The notes under the pieces were generated by a model. It was not told where the DNA came from. It worked only from the letters and a program-made list of their open reading frames with translations, and ran no database searches. Shown piece after piece: positions 1 to 10,003 of a DNA stretch of 64,000 nt. Location: positions 806,001 through 870,000 of the forward strand of contig OY725489.1 of NCBI GenBank assembly GCA_963281255.1, read 5' to 3'. Source of the stretch: Aphrocallistes beatrix. Lineage: Eukaryota; Porifera; Hexactinellida; Sceptrulophora; Aphrocallistidae. The first letter of the stretch is position 1. Every line of letters begins with the position of its first letter. Position numbers and translations under genes: made by a program.

Positions 1-248
1 ATTTGCATCTCGGTATACGATTTTCCAACCAGCCACAATTTTTGTATTCAATATTTTGAATTGTAATGTCATTCACGAGAATCACAAGATTCAGAACAAT
101 TATAGCCAATATACTTTTCATTTCAATGAGGTTAAATAAAACTCGGTTAAAATTTGTCAGATATTTATTGACTAGAGTGTAAGCTGTAGCCAATATATTA
201 TTATAAGCTATAAGCTTCTATTTATCTCATATCAGTTTTAACTTAATA

Positions 249-430
249 CAGTCAGGGTCGCTTATTATGAACCCGCTTAATATGAACATTCGTTCATTAT
301 GAACTAACCTCCTGCTCCGAATCTCATTTTCTAGATAGGATTTGTAATGAACCAAATTAGCTTAATATGAAATATCTCTATTATGAACATATTTTTTGGT
401 CCTCTGGTGGTTCATAATAAGCGATCGTGC
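249..430. mobile_element. MITE, family CAGTCAGGGTCGC (copy 1)
   Basis: The left terminus CAGTCAGGGTCGCTTATT follows a TA. The right end carries the inverted motif TTCATAATAAGCGA and then runs directly into the 39-bp minisatellite, so the last bases are lost or altered. Two more copies of the family lie at 47564-47733 and about 59517-59677. TA flanks and inverted ends point to a non-autonomous Tc1/mariner (pogo-like) element. No transposase is present. Bases 1-248 before it are AT-rich and show no gene. Confidence 0.7.
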
Positions 431-1640
431 ACTAGGTGGATATTTGGCATTTTGGCTTGCTCTTTGTGAACTAGGTGGGGATCTGGCCTTTTTGGTTACT
501 CTCTCATATACTAGGTAGATATTATGCATTTTGGCTTACTCTTTGTGTACCAGGTGGAGATCTGGCATTTTGGCTCACTCTTTGTGCACTAGGTGGATAT
601 TTGCCATTTTGGCTTACTCTTTGTGCACTAGGTGTAGATCTGACATTTTGGCTCACTTTTTGTGCACTAGGTGGCTATTTGCCATTTTGGCTCACTCTTT
701 GTGCACTTGGTGGATATTTAGCATTTTGGCTTGCTCTTTGTGAACTAGGTGGAGATCTGGCATTTTGGTTACTCTCTCATATACTAGGTAGATATTTGGC
801 ATTTTGGCGTACTCTTTGTGTACCAGGTGGAGATCTGGCATTTTGGCTCACTCTTTATGCACTAGGTGGAGATCTGGCATTTTTGCTCACTTTTTGTGCA
901 CTAGGTGGATATTTGGCAATTTGGCTTACTCTTTGTACACTAGGTGGAGATCAGGCATTTTGGCTCGCTTTTTGTCCTCTAGGTGGATATTTGCCATTTT
1001 GGCTTACTCTTTGTGCACTAGGTGGAGATCTGGCATTTTGGCTCACTTTTTGTGCACTAGGTGATTATTTGCCATTTTGGCTCACTCTTTGTGCACTTGG
1101 TGGATATTTGGCATTTTGGCTTGCTCTTTGTGAACTAGGTGGAGATCTGGCATTTTGGTTACTCTCTCATATACTAGGTAGATATTTGGCATTTTGGCTT
1201 GCTCTTTGTGCACCAGGTGGAGATTTGGCATTTTGGCTCACTCTTTGTGATCTAGGTGGATATTTGGCATTTTAGTTTACTCTTTGTGCACCAGTTGGAT
1301 ATTTGGCATTTTGGCTTGCTCTTTGTGAACTAGGTGGAGATCTGGCATTTTGGTTACTCTCTCATATACTAGGTAAATATTCGGCATTTTGGCTTACTCT
1401 TTGTGCACCAGGTGGAGATCTGGTATTTTGGCTCGCTCTTTGTGGACTAGGTGGAGATCTGGCATTTTGGTTACTCTCTCATATACTATGTAGATATTTG
1501 GCATTATGGCTTGCTCTTTGTCCACCAGCCGGAGATCTGGCATTTTAGCTTAGTCTTTGTGACTAGGTGGACATATGGCATTTTTGATTCATTTTTGTGC
1601 ACTAGCTAGAGATTTGTTGGTATTTTGTGTTACTCTTTTC
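430..1640. repeat. 39-bp minisatellite array
   Basis: About 30 imperfect copies of a 39-bp unit (CTAGGTGGAGATCTGGCATT followed by a TTGGCTCACTCTTTGTGCA-like half) run head to tail. A minor variant of the unit has TTGGTTACTCTCTCATATA in its second half and recurs every few units, so there is a higher-order pattern. Because 39 is divisible by 3, long frames stay open on the plus strand (475-1275 and 1303-1548) and would encode 13-residue hydrophobic repeats. I read the array as satellite DNA, not a gene. The last units, to about 1640, are degenerate. Confidence 0.9.
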
Positions 1641-2250
1641 TCTACTATTTCGGATTTCGCATTAAACCTTACTCTTTTGTTCATTATTCAGAAACCGGTC
1701 ATTTTGACTTTCAATTTTGAACCATCTCTCTACCCGCGTCGCGCCCTTTTGCATAACCCGCAGAATCGGCATTTGCTTTATCTTTTTGGTTATTCCCACC
1801 ACTTGGTACATCCTTTAGTTTTATCCCGTGTTGGGGCATTCTCTTTGGCTTACCCTCCTTGAACATGCCTACTAAGGTGTTCCTTTTTCTGCTTCTTTCT
1901 TTGTGCTGCCATTTTTTAAATTCTTGTTTTTGATTTTGCTAATGCTTTCTCCCTCTTTCTGCAAAGCTTTCTCTTTCTTATCTCTTTGCTTCTTTTCTGT
2001 CAAACCTACCCAGTTCCTGTCATGCATTTTTGATCTTCCTTTTCCTCGTTTAACACTTAAATATTTTTAACATTTAAATATTGTGCTTTCAATGTCTGTG
2101 TAATTCCTTTTCTTTTTGTAATGATTTTGATTTGCATTTATTTCATCCTTTTGCTTTGAATTACTCTCATTTCATTTGCTGCTTATTTTTTAAGCAGGTA
2201 GCATTTGATCTATCTTAATATCTTTCGGTTTTTTATTGTTTTAAATTTTT
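1641..2250. other. Pyrimidine-rich spacer, no gene seen
   Basis: T- and TC-rich sequence with repeated CTTTCTC/CTTTTT runs follows the minisatellite. I see no coding exon, no RNA gene and no clear inverted repeat. Confidence 0.5.
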
Positions 2251-2254
2251 GTGA

Positions 2255-2595
2255 CACATTTGGGATTCGAACCCGCGCCACTTTGTTATTAACTCAGTGC
2301 GCTAACCATTCGGCCATGAGGTCTTCAGTCTTAAATATTTTCTAAATTTATATTTATGTTTGTTACTTTGAATTTTTTAAAATTTGTTGACTTTTCTGGG
2401 ATTCGAACCCGCGCCACTTTGTTATTAACTCAGTGCGCTAACCATTCGGCCATGAGGTCCTTAGTCCTAAATATTTTCTAAATTTATATTTATGTTTGTT
2501 ACTTTGAATTTTTTAAAATTTGTTGACTTTTCTGGGATTCGAACCCGCGCCACTCTGCTATTGACTCAGTGCGCTAACCACTCGGCCATGAGGTC
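2255..2595 (-). repeat. Three tandem tRNA-like units (136-bp period)
   Basis: Near-identical tRNA-like segments lie at about 2255-2323, 2391-2459 and 2527-2595, exactly 136 bp apart, joined by an AT-rich linker. Read on the minus strand, each begins GACCTCATGGCCGA and contains an A-box-like TGGCCGAATGG and a perfect B-box-like GGTTCGAATCC. The acceptor, T and anticodon stems do not pair well: only GGG/CCC closes the TTCGAAT loop. These are therefore unlikely to be working tRNAs. A tRNA-derived SINE head that was amplified in tandem fits best. Confidence 0.65.
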
Positions 2596-3461
2596 CAACT
2601 TATTAAATATGTTCTCAAATTATCTTCATATTTGTTACTATCATTTTTCAATCATTTGGACTGTTTCATTTTGCAATTCTTCCATATTTGGAATTATTAA
2701 CTAACTTATACAATCGGATATATATATATATATACCAATCGTGAGGATACCTGTGACTGTATTGACTCGTGCTGACAATGAGTCCTCTTTTATCTATCAT
2801 AGATAACACTAATGTTGTTATTTTCACCTTCTGAATTCCTTTCAGAAAAGATTTCCTTGCCTTGAAGTTCAGTGCCAAATATATATTTGTACTTCCATCC
2901 TCATCAACACCACATTCCTACAATTATATAAACATAGGAACTATATCTCTACTTATTTCGGGTATTTACAGGGTGATCCAAAAGTGGATTGGTGAAAGTA
3001 GCCATGTTGGAAGATTCCACTATTGACCATCATACAAGTATTATGGATGAACCGTTTGCATTTGAGGAAACTGGACATTTGCTGCGAAACACTACAGGGA
3101 TATGCTTGCTATTCATAACTTTAGTTGAATTAATCTAAATTTAGGAGATATCAAAGAACATAAGTTGTATCTCATGCATTCATAATATTATCCTTACTAT
3201 TAAAACTCGATTAATGTATATTTATTTATATATTTATTTATATATATATATATATACGTATATATATCTCTGTAACGAATTGATTGAAGAAAGTGTCTGC
3301 CAGCCTCGCAGCGCAAGCAAGCGAAGCGCGCTTGTATTAAACAAAACATATAAACAACAAGTGTCTTTGTATATTGTACCATGAAAAGCTCTAAAACAAA
3401 ATATAAACACTGGATATGAGAAATACAAAGTCTACGCGATTGCTTATATAATTCATTCTAG
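2596..3461. other. AT-rich spacer with TA microsatellites and a short transposon-like remnant
   Basis: TA dinucleotide runs lie at about 2719-2733 and 3237-3270. From about 3186 a TATTAAAACTC-like start, an AATTGATTGAAGAA motif and the GC-rich hairpin GCGCAAGCAAGCGAAGCG (3301-3336) resemble the two ends of the element at 33446-34379. No coding exon is visible. The stretch is probably the last intron of the FYVE gene or its upstream spacer. Confidence 0.4.
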
Positions 3462-3756
3462 ATACGATCCTTCGTCTTGGAATTCTGGCTATCTCGCCGA
3501 AGAATCTCCTGAGAATTCAAACCAGAGCACAGTTGGAAAGGCGGTAGTCTGGGAAGACGGGAGAATGATATACAAATGCCAGAAGTGCAGTGTTCCATTC
3601 ACGCCCATTAGACGCAAACATCATTGCAGAGCTTGTGGTCAGGTGGTATGTGCCAAGTGCAGTGTTAAGAGCTGTGTACTGCCGCAGCTGCAGTATCATT
3701 CTCCTGTCAGAGTGTGTGACGAGTGCTTTGAGAGATATAACCATTCAGATGCATGA
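3462..3756 (+). CDS. FYVE-domain protein, terminal exon (partial)
   Basis: This is the last exon of a gene that binds phosphatidylinositol 3-phosphate on endosomes through a FYVE zinc finger. A likely acceptor (CATTCTAG) ends at 3461 and the frame then runs to TGA at 3754-3756. The frame holds CxxC (KCQKC), the signature RRKHHCRACG, then VCAKCS, LPQL and RVCDEC. These are all eight zinc-binding cysteine/histidine positions plus the basic patch that contacts the lipid. The N-terminal part must lie in upstream exons that I could not find, possibly beyond the window edge, so the gene cannot be named. The frame also has an ATG at 3565, but starting there would remove residues just before the finger. 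Domain call is certain; exon start is inferred. Confidence 0.8.
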
Positions 3757-4410
3757 TTTTATTTAGAATTCCGGTTTTATATTTTGTCTACTTGTAAATA
3801 GAGCTTGTTTTTGCAATTAATCGCCCCATTGTAACTATTTTGTGTACGCATTCAGTTTTCCGATATTTTAGCAATTATGTATTTCAATTTATTGATTCTC
3901 AAACTACCCAAAACTCTGTATTTGGCACGCATTTCATTATAAATACCCTCATATGACTCAAGAGTAGAATCTGTGTCTGAGTTACCACTACCTATTTCGT
4001 GGAAAGGAATCTTTCCAAATAAGCAGACTCATAGGAATTATTATTCCACTAAAACTTGCAACGTGTATTATATTAGCTAGTTAGTTAACATCAGTTTAAT
4101 GACGGTAGTTATTCTGCCACATATAATATATGTAGTTGTTTCTCATTCTGATTTACTTGAAATTAGGAAAAGAGGTAACAATTAACTAAGGCATTTTTTA
4201 ATAATTTGCTTTATTAAACTGGGTGCTGTAAGACTGCTGTTGCCTATCGGAGAGCTGCGTCATAAACTCTAAACTATGCTAGAGATATTATTGCCAAAAT
4301 ATGAGATTGGATATCTTCTCGATGAATATCCTAGACATAAAATTCACGGAGAGGTTTATGGATAGAAATACCAAGGTTACCTTGTCAATTCCTTCAGCTT
4401 AATTAGACCA
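3757..4410. other. Intergenic, no feature seen
   Basis: AT-rich spacer between the FYVE exon and the CaaX protein. It should hold the 3' UTR of the first gene and the promoter of the second, but I see no recognisable element. Confidence 0.5.
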
Positions 4411-4827
4411 ATGGCTACTGTGACAAAAACTAAGACAAAAACAACCAAAATGACTACCACCATCAAACCGAAACCCCGGGCCGCCCAGCACAAGTACGCG
4501 ACCAGTCCTCGGGCAGGGAGGGCCGAGGGGGACAGACCTCACAAGTACAAGCGTGTACGCACGGACCTGGAGCCGTTAGTGTCGGGGGGTAGGAAAGGGA
4601 GTGGGACAGACAGCGACACTGAAGAAGAACCGTTCTTCTACCGCGGAACCTACATAGCAGCTCGATACGGTCGCACCAGCATGAAGAAGAGTAGAGCGAA
4701 CAGCGAGCGCACGTACGTCATCGATGACCTGTCCGAAGATGAAGATCTAGACCTGATAATGCCGAGACCAAGTGCTAGTCGCTATCAGTACGGATCTTGC
4801 TGTGCTTGTGCTTGCACTATTCTCTAA
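4411..4827 (+). CDS. Small basic protein with C-terminal CaaX prenylation motif
   Basis: A 138-residue single-exon protein with no family I recognise. The N-terminus is Lys/Thr-rich (TKTKTKTTK) and the middle is basic with an acidic patch (SDTEEEP). Near the end is a second acidic stretch (DDLSEDEDLD). The protein stops with SCCACACTIL. The last four residues, CTIL, form a CaaX box. A terminal Leu favours geranylgeranyltransferase I, and the clustered upstream cysteines are typical palmitoylation sites, so a membrane-anchored regulator like a small-GTPase tail is likely. Base composition is clearly more GC-rich than the flanks, which supports real coding. The start is the first ATG after stops in all frames. 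Function unknown. Confidence 0.7.
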   Translation: MATVTKTKTKTTKMTTTIKPKPRAAQHKYATSPRAGRAEGDRPHKYKRVRTDLEPLVSGGRKGSGTDSDTEEEPFFYRGTYIAARYGRTSMKKSRANSERTYVIDDLSEDEDLDLIMPRPSASRYQYGSCCACACTIL

Positions 4828-5341
4828 CATGCTAGCTGTCACTTGTTTGTTTCTATATTCTCTGTAATCCATTGGTTAATCTGTATAATTAAATTATTTT
4901 CATAGTACATACGTTTGTATACATTATTTTAGCGAATTCTTTCATTTCACACTTCCATACGCTAGCTTCATATCACAAGGGAATTTTGCCAAGGCTGATT
5001 CTAGCACACAAATAAGGAGATATCGTTATCTTACCAGCTTGGAGATATCTACGTTAATGGTGTGACAAATCTTAATTAGTGTAGGTAGTTTCCAATTTAA
5101 TTGCAATTTGGAGTAGTTACGATTCTCGGATATCAAACTGGATGAATATTCTATTTCATTTAGTTTCAAGAGTTCAATTTTAATTAACTTTAATTAACTC
5201 TCTTAGAGTACCTCTTTGAGATGCGATATAGAAAAGATCACTGCAATCCATAAGAATAGATTTGACTTAGAATTGTATACTTCAGTTAGGCCAATCGAAA
5301 AATATTGTTATTTCAAAATATTAGCGTGCTTATCTTCTAGG
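4828..5341. other. Intergenic, likely SCYL1 5' region
   Basis: AT-rich spacer. The SCYL1 frame is open upstream to 5216 but has no ATG and is AT-rich there, so I treat 5216-5341 as 5' UTR. Confidence 0.5.
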
Positions 5342-7453
5342 ATGTTCTCTAAGGTTTCTTCTTACCTTTGGCGGCAAGCGTCCGGGCCGCCCGGGTACGA
5401 AATGAAAGAGGAGACGAGTGAGGAATTAAAATCTAACATTTGGTCGCTCCACTCGGGCGTTAAAAAGGTGTCAAAAGAAGAAGTTAGTATATTCATGTGC
5501 GAGCTGAAGTCTAAATCTCCCGAGCAAATCCAGCTAGCCAAGAACTCAATCCAGAAACTGAAGACACTGAAGCATCCTTCCATTCTCCGGTTCCTAGATT
5601 CCAGCGAGACCTCCGAAGCTCTCTTCCTAGTTACGGAGCCCGTCCTATCGGTATGCAGCGCTTCTATGCGGTCCAGTGAGGTGACTTGCTACGGACTGTA
5701 CAGCATTGCGAAGGTGCTCGCTTTCTTGAACGAGGACTGCGGGGCTGTTTTCGGGAATCTTAGTCTGAATTCAATCTTCGTTAGTCCGTCACTTGACTGG
5801 AAACTTGGGGGCTTCGAGTATTTCACGAAATTCGATTCGGAAGTGACCGAATCTCTCCCAAAAGGTGAGATGTTCTCACCTCCAGAGGTGACAAATTCCA
5901 CAGGTCGCACCACACAGCACACGATAGACGCTTGGGGCTTGGGATGTCTGATATGGCAGCTGCACAACGGAGACTTGGACAGGCAAGGACAACTCAAGAA
6001 TCCCGGATCCATCCCACCCCTTCTCTCCCCTCTGGTCGCCCAGTTGCTGCACACACGTGTCGGCAGCAGACTGACCGTACGGGCGTTCCTGGAGCGAGGA
6101 GAGGCGCCCTGTGCCTACTTCGACAACTGGTACGTCAAGCTGAACAAGTGGATCGAAGAGATGCAGATCCTCTCTGCCGACCAGAGGCAAGGCCTGTACG
6201 AAACCATTTCCGAGCGAGCTGAGCGTCTCGAGTCTGGATTCTGTCGCTTCAAAGCGCTGCCTACTCTCGTGCACGCGTTCGATTTCTGCGGGGCACAGTC
6301 GCTAGTGCTTCAGCCTCTGCTCAAGATCGGGAGCAAAGTCGGAGAGAGCGACTATCAGACCCGGATTGTGCCTTGCCTGGTCAAGATGTTTGTGTCGCCA
6401 GATCGTGCCACCCGTATCAGCCTCCTGCAGACAATATCCACCTACGTTGCATTCCTAACACAGGATGTGGTTTCCAACCAGATTTACCCTCACCTTATGC
6501 ACGGTTTCAACGACACTTCTGTTCCAATTCGCGAGCACACCATTCACGCGATAGGAGTTCTGGCGCCTAAACTTTCCTCAACACTAATAAACCAGAATCT
6601 CCTCAAACACCTCGCCAAGTCCCAAATGGACCCTCAACCGACAGTCCGGAACAAGACGAACGTCTGCCTAGGCAAGCTATCCCCCTTCCTCGACGTGTCC
6701 ACGCGCAGCAAGGTTCTCTGCTCGGCGTACACGCGGGGACTCAAGGATACGGACGCTCTGGCTCGAGAGACCTGTCTGACTGGACTGGTTGAAGGCACTC
6801 GCTACCTGACCGCTCACGACATGGCACACCTCGTCATCCCTTCTCTCTCCCCTCACCTCCTGGACAGCGACGAGTCCTTCCGTGCTAAGGTGTCAGAAGG
6901 AATTGCGCATTTCGTCCAGACGGTAAGTGCTCAGGCCAGCGACCCCGAGGCGCTCAAGCAACAGGGACTGGAGACGGGCGGGGAGAACACTTGGACCTCG
7001 TGGGCCCTGGGTTCCATATCTGGACTGTACAAGACTAAACAAGGAGCAGCGGTAGTGAATGAAGCACAAGACGTGCCTCCTCAACTATCTGCTCCTGATC
7101 CTACCAGCTCTGTAGAGAGCTCCTACTCCAGTATTGAGGATACAGCGACAAAGTCTCAAGCAACTCTCAAACTCTCTGCACACAATTCTCCTATAAATAT
7201 CCCGGCGGTGGAGAACAATGGTGATAATTCGGACTCGGATTACGAAGCGGGCGGATGGGGCGATGATTGGGGGCAGATGCCACCTGCGAAGGACACTTCT
7301 TGGGAGGATTTTGATGTGGTGGAGAACAAAGGAAGCGAACTGGAGAGAAAGAGGGAAGAGAGAAAGTTGAAAAACGAAAAGGCCCGTGAGGAAAGACAGG
7401 TGAGTCGAGGTGTGAAACTGAAAGGGATCGGAGCGGTTAAGAAAGTTGATTGA
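5342..7453 (+). CDS. SCYL1: SCYL1-like pseudokinase (COPI/Golgi trafficking)
   Basis: SCYL1 scaffolds COPI coat traffic between Golgi and ER. The 703-residue single-exon protein follows the family layout. An N-terminal kinase-like domain (about 1-290) lacks the catalytic motifs: SIFMCELK replaces the VAxK lysine context, and no HRD or DFG is seen. HEAT-like helical repeats (about 330-560) follow, including VPIREHTIHAIGVLAPKL. Then come an acidic Trp-rich stretch (GGWGDDWG) and a basic coiled coil. The protein ends KKVD, a dilysine KKxx motif that matches the RKxx/KKxx COPI-binding tail known in the family. I chose the ATG at 5342 because MFSKVSSYLW aligns with the usual SCYL1 N-terminus; the open frame before it lacks an ATG. 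Human SCYL1 is about 800 residues. Confidence 0.93.
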   Translation: MFSKVSSYLWRQASGPPGYEMKEETSEELKSNIWSLHSGVKKVSKEEVSIFMCELKSKSPEQIQLAKNSIQKLKTLKHPSILRFLDSSETSEALFLVTEPVLSVCSASMRSSEVTCYGLYSIAKVLAFLNEDCGAVFGNLSLNSIFVSPSLDWKLGGFEYFTKFDSEVTESLPKGEMFSPPEVTNSTGRTTQHTIDAWGLGCLIWQLHNGDLDRQGQLKNPGSIPPLLSPLVAQLLHTRVGSRLTVRAFLERGEAPCAYFDNWYVKLNKWIEEMQILSADQRQGLYETISERAERLESGFCRFKALPTLVHAFDFCGAQSLVLQPLLKIGSKVGESDYQTRIVPCLVKMFVSPDRATRISLLQTISTYVAFLTQDVVSNQIYPHLMHGFNDTSVPIREHTIHAIGVLAPKLSSTLINQNLLKHLAKSQMDPQPTVRNKTNVCLGKLSPFLDVSTRSKVLCSAYTRGLKDTDALARETCLTGLVEGTRYLTAHDMAHLVIPSLSPHLLDSDESFRAKVSEGIAHFVQTVSAQASDPEALKQQGLETGGENTWTSWALGSISGLYKTKQGAAVVNEAQDVPPQLSAPDPTSSVESSYSSIEDTATKSQATLKLSAHNSPINIPAVENNGDNSDSDYEAGGWGDDWGQMPPAKDTSWEDFDVVENKGSELERKREERKLKNEKAREERQVSRGVKLKGIGAVKKVD

Positions 7454-8323
7454 TGCGTGTAAGTATGAGATTGTTTTATATTTGTTGCTTGCTTTATTTT
7501 GATATCAAACACCGCCTGAATCGCTCACTCACGAGTGAGTGAGAATTAAACAGGGTTAATACAACCTATTCCTTGGTTAGAATATACTACAATATACTAC
7601 TTGGTTAGAATATACTACAACTAACACTTTACTCTTCATAGTTCCACTTTTCAAAGAGAGAGTTGTCAAATTAATTAAGCATGTCATCGAGGTATAATTC
7701 TCCATCCAACCACATACGTGACAACTTGAACCATGATAACAGCGGGACGCAATGGAAAGTATTATGCATGCAAATTCAATCCATAAAATCGGGACATAAT
7801 GGAGAGATTTCATTAAAAAATGGGACAGTTTGGATGTATGCAACCATTACAAATTTCTAATTACGTACTAAGTTTAAATATTCAAAGTAACCTTTTATTT
7901 TTTTTAATGATTTATATACGTATTCAGTATCGATGATAGCACTTCCTCCGTTTCGGATATTTGAGGCTGCAATATTGTGTTGAAAATAATGAACCGTAAT
8001 TTTGTATAATTTTAGATGATTTAACAGGAAGATTAGTCTAGTCCACAATTTTTATGATCCAATTACCTCATCTCCGAGTACATCTAATCGACTCAATAAT
8101 TTATCCAACTTAACGTTGCATTGCATCTCTAATTATATCTCACCACGGTAACTCAATAGCTCACATATACGCACTAACCTCCTCATTCCCCATCATGTGA
8201 TTACACTCCCAATTACAATGCCAATACACAGGATTATCTCAAGATAGGCCTCATAGTTATATATATCATATTCTATACAAATAGTATCATAAAACTTAGT
8301 GGATTTATTTGTACTTAGCGATA
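7454..8323. other. Intergenic spacer containing one MITE
   Basis: A direct repeat of TTGGTTAGAATATACTACAA occurs near 7575-7612 and a small palindrome, CTCACTCACGAGTGAGTGAG, near 7522-7541. The MITE at 7713-7840 lies here. No gene is visible. Confidence 0.5.
7713..7840. mobile_element. MITE, family CATACATGCCAACT (copy 1)
   Basis: It begins CATACGTGACAACTTGAACC and ends CAGTTTGGATGTATG, the inverted complement. The interior shares AGCGGGACGCAATGGA and GGGACATAATGGAGA with the copies at 19884-20076 and 63544-63762. It is a short non-autonomous inverted-repeat element of unassigned superfamily. Confidence 0.7.
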
Positions 8324-8656
8324 ATGGATATTTACCTGACAATCCGTCGCAAAAAGACAACTATTTTCGTTGATACAAAGGAAAATACAACCGTCCTTGA
8401 GTTTAAGAAGGTGCTTGGCCCCCTGGCGAAGAAAGAACCTGACGAAATAAGGGTGTACAAGGACGACGCCCCACTTGATGATAACAAAACCTTGAAGGAA
8501 CAAGGGATTAGTTCTGATAATGCTAAGCCGCAGGAGCCTATGACCCTCTTCATGCAGTTTAAGGAAGAAGGACAGTGGGAAGCGTTTGAAAAAGCCATGA
8601 ATTATACTTCTCCCCCTGATCTACCGGAAGTGATGAAACCTGCCGAAAACAAGTGA
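8324..8656 (+). CDS. ELOB: Elongin B
   Basis: The ubiquitin-like subunit of elongin BC, which is an adaptor for cullin-2/5 ubiquitin ligases and part of the elongin elongation factor. It is 110 residues in one exon, close to the usual 118. The start MDIYLTIRRKKTTIF matches the family N-terminus. YKDDAPLDDNKTL is the conserved second half of the ubiquitin-like fold, and the C-terminus SPPDLPEVMKP is the conserved tail. The ATG at 8324 is chosen because it aligns with the family start and no earlier in-frame ATG exists. Confidence 0.96.
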   Translation: MDIYLTIRRKKTTIFVDTKENTTVLEFKKVLGPLAKKEPDEIRVYKDDAPLDDNKTLKEQGISSDNAKPQEPMTLFMQFKEEGQWEAFEKAMNYTSPPDLPEVMKPAENK

Positions 8657-9016
8657 CAAAAGTTGTGCACAGCTACACTCGAATATAGCTTTATCACTAG
8701 TAATTTCTCTCTACAAATTCTGAATAAATAATAGTTGATTTTGAATTCTAGTATATAAGTCTGGGTGATATAGTACTAAGATGTGGAGTGTAGCAGTCAT
8801 TCAAACTATATTCATGTTATGCATTACTCATCCATTCATTATTACAGTGTTTTTACTTTAGAGATGTAATAAATGTTCACTATCTAATCTATTATAGCAG
8901 CTCAGGTCTTAGGTCAGGTGTGATGGAATGTTGTGATGCCTGAAACTCTCCTTCTGGGTCATGTGTATAAATGTACAAGAGATGTCTGTCTAATCATATA
9001 TTCCGGGCACCAAATA
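8657..9016. other. Intergenic, no feature seen
   Basis: AT-rich spacer after elongin B. I see nothing beyond a probable 3' UTR with AATAAATAAT near 8722. Confidence 0.4.
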
Positions 9017-9186
9017 CAGTCGAAACCGGTTTTTTCTTTCTGTTTCTTTACAGGTTCAAACAGTAAGAAAAACCCCGATGGAAATTAATATAGATTTAGA
9101 ATATTTTACATAATTAAGATTCTGAAATAGTAAGAAAAACCGATAAGTAAGGATAAACCGGAGTGAGAAAAAACCTGTTTCGATTG
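9017..9186. mobile_element. MITE, family CAGTCGAAACC, TA target duplication
   Basis: 170-bp element flanked by TA on both sides. The left end CAGTCGAAACCGG and the right end CCTGTTTCGATTG are inverted complements with two mismatches. The interior contains further internal copies of AGTAAGAAAAACC. Tc1/mariner (pogo-like) non-autonomous element by its ends. Confidence 0.75.
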
Positions 9187-9397
9187 TACGTACTAAAGAT
9201 CTAAGAAAGGGAATTTCTCTTCATTTTTCAAAATACAATTGTCATTTACAGTGTTTTAACTGTAAAAGCTTTCCCAGCGAAACACATATAAATTATTATA
9301 TTAAAATGCTCCCCAATTTTTCTGCAAATCAAAATCCTGATGAATACTCCGTGTGTCAATACAGATATGCTTGCGATATGGAACATATTGTAATATA

Positions 9398-9923
9398 CAG
9401 TGAAACCTCCGATAGTGAACACCTCTGTTTAGTGAACACCTCTGTGTATAGTGAACACCTCTGTTTAGTGAACACCTCTGTGTATAGTGAACACATCTGT
9501 GTATAGTGAACACCTCTGTGTATAGTGAACACCTCTGTGTATAGTGAACACCTCTGTTTAGTGAACACCTCTGTGTATAGTGAACACATCTGTGTATAGT
9601 GAACACCTCTGTGTATAGTGAACACCTCTGTGTATAGTGAACACCTCTGTTTAGTGAACACCTCTGTGTATAGTGAACACATCTGTGTATAGTGAACACC
9701 TCTGTTTAGTGAACACCTCTGTGTTTAGTGAACACCTCTGTTTAGTGAACACCTCTGTTTAGTGAACACCTCTGTGTTTAGTGAACACCTCTGTTTAGTG
9801 AACACCTTATTTCGAACACAACTTATATATATCAATTAAAATGAACCTCTGGCGAATGAACACCTCGATATAGTAGACAAAAACTCGGGTCTCGAAGTGT
9901 TCAATATAGAGAGAGGTTGATTG
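9398..9923. mobile_element. MITE swollen by an internal minisatellite
   Basis: The left end CAGTGAAACCTCCGATAGTG follows TA. The right end GAGAGGTTGATTG is followed by TA. The end motifs are inverted complements, imperfectly. Nearly 400 bp of the interior is a tandem expansion of the subterminal sequence AGTGAACACCTC, listed separately. The open frames across it are by-products of the repeat and not genes. Confidence 0.75.
9412..9807. repeat. 17/19-bp minisatellite inside the MITE
   Basis: About 20 copies of TCTGTTTAGTGAACACC (17 bp) and TCTGTGTATAGTGAACACC (19 bp) alternate in an irregular order. A longer block made of several units repeats about three times, so expansion has occurred at two scales. 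Confidence 0.9.
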
Positions 9924-10003
9924 TATTTACTTTTTAATCAAGCAATTCTTCAGAATCAGTTAATCCATTCTGAATTATCCACCTACTTTTACACCATGGA
10001 AAT

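Noticed and set aside
475-1548. Long open frames over the first minisatellite as a repeat protein gene
   Set aside because: They exist because the 39-bp unit is divisible by 3. Several frames are open, there is no start context or domain, and identity is as high at silent as at other positions.
1575-1862. 95-codon frame after the minisatellite
   Set aside because: Low-complexity Phe/Leu-rich translation of T-rich sequence and no family resemblance.
2255-2323. Functional tRNA gene on the minus strand
   Set aside because: B box is perfect but the acceptor, T and anticodon stems do not pair and the unit is in tandem copies.
5216-5341. Longer N-terminus for SCYL1
   Set aside because: The open frame begins at TTG and is AT-rich; the family N-terminus aligns with the ATG at 5342.
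9301-9699. Overlapping minus- and plus-strand frames of 60-130 codons
   Set aside because: They translate the 17/19-bp repeat inside a MITE.
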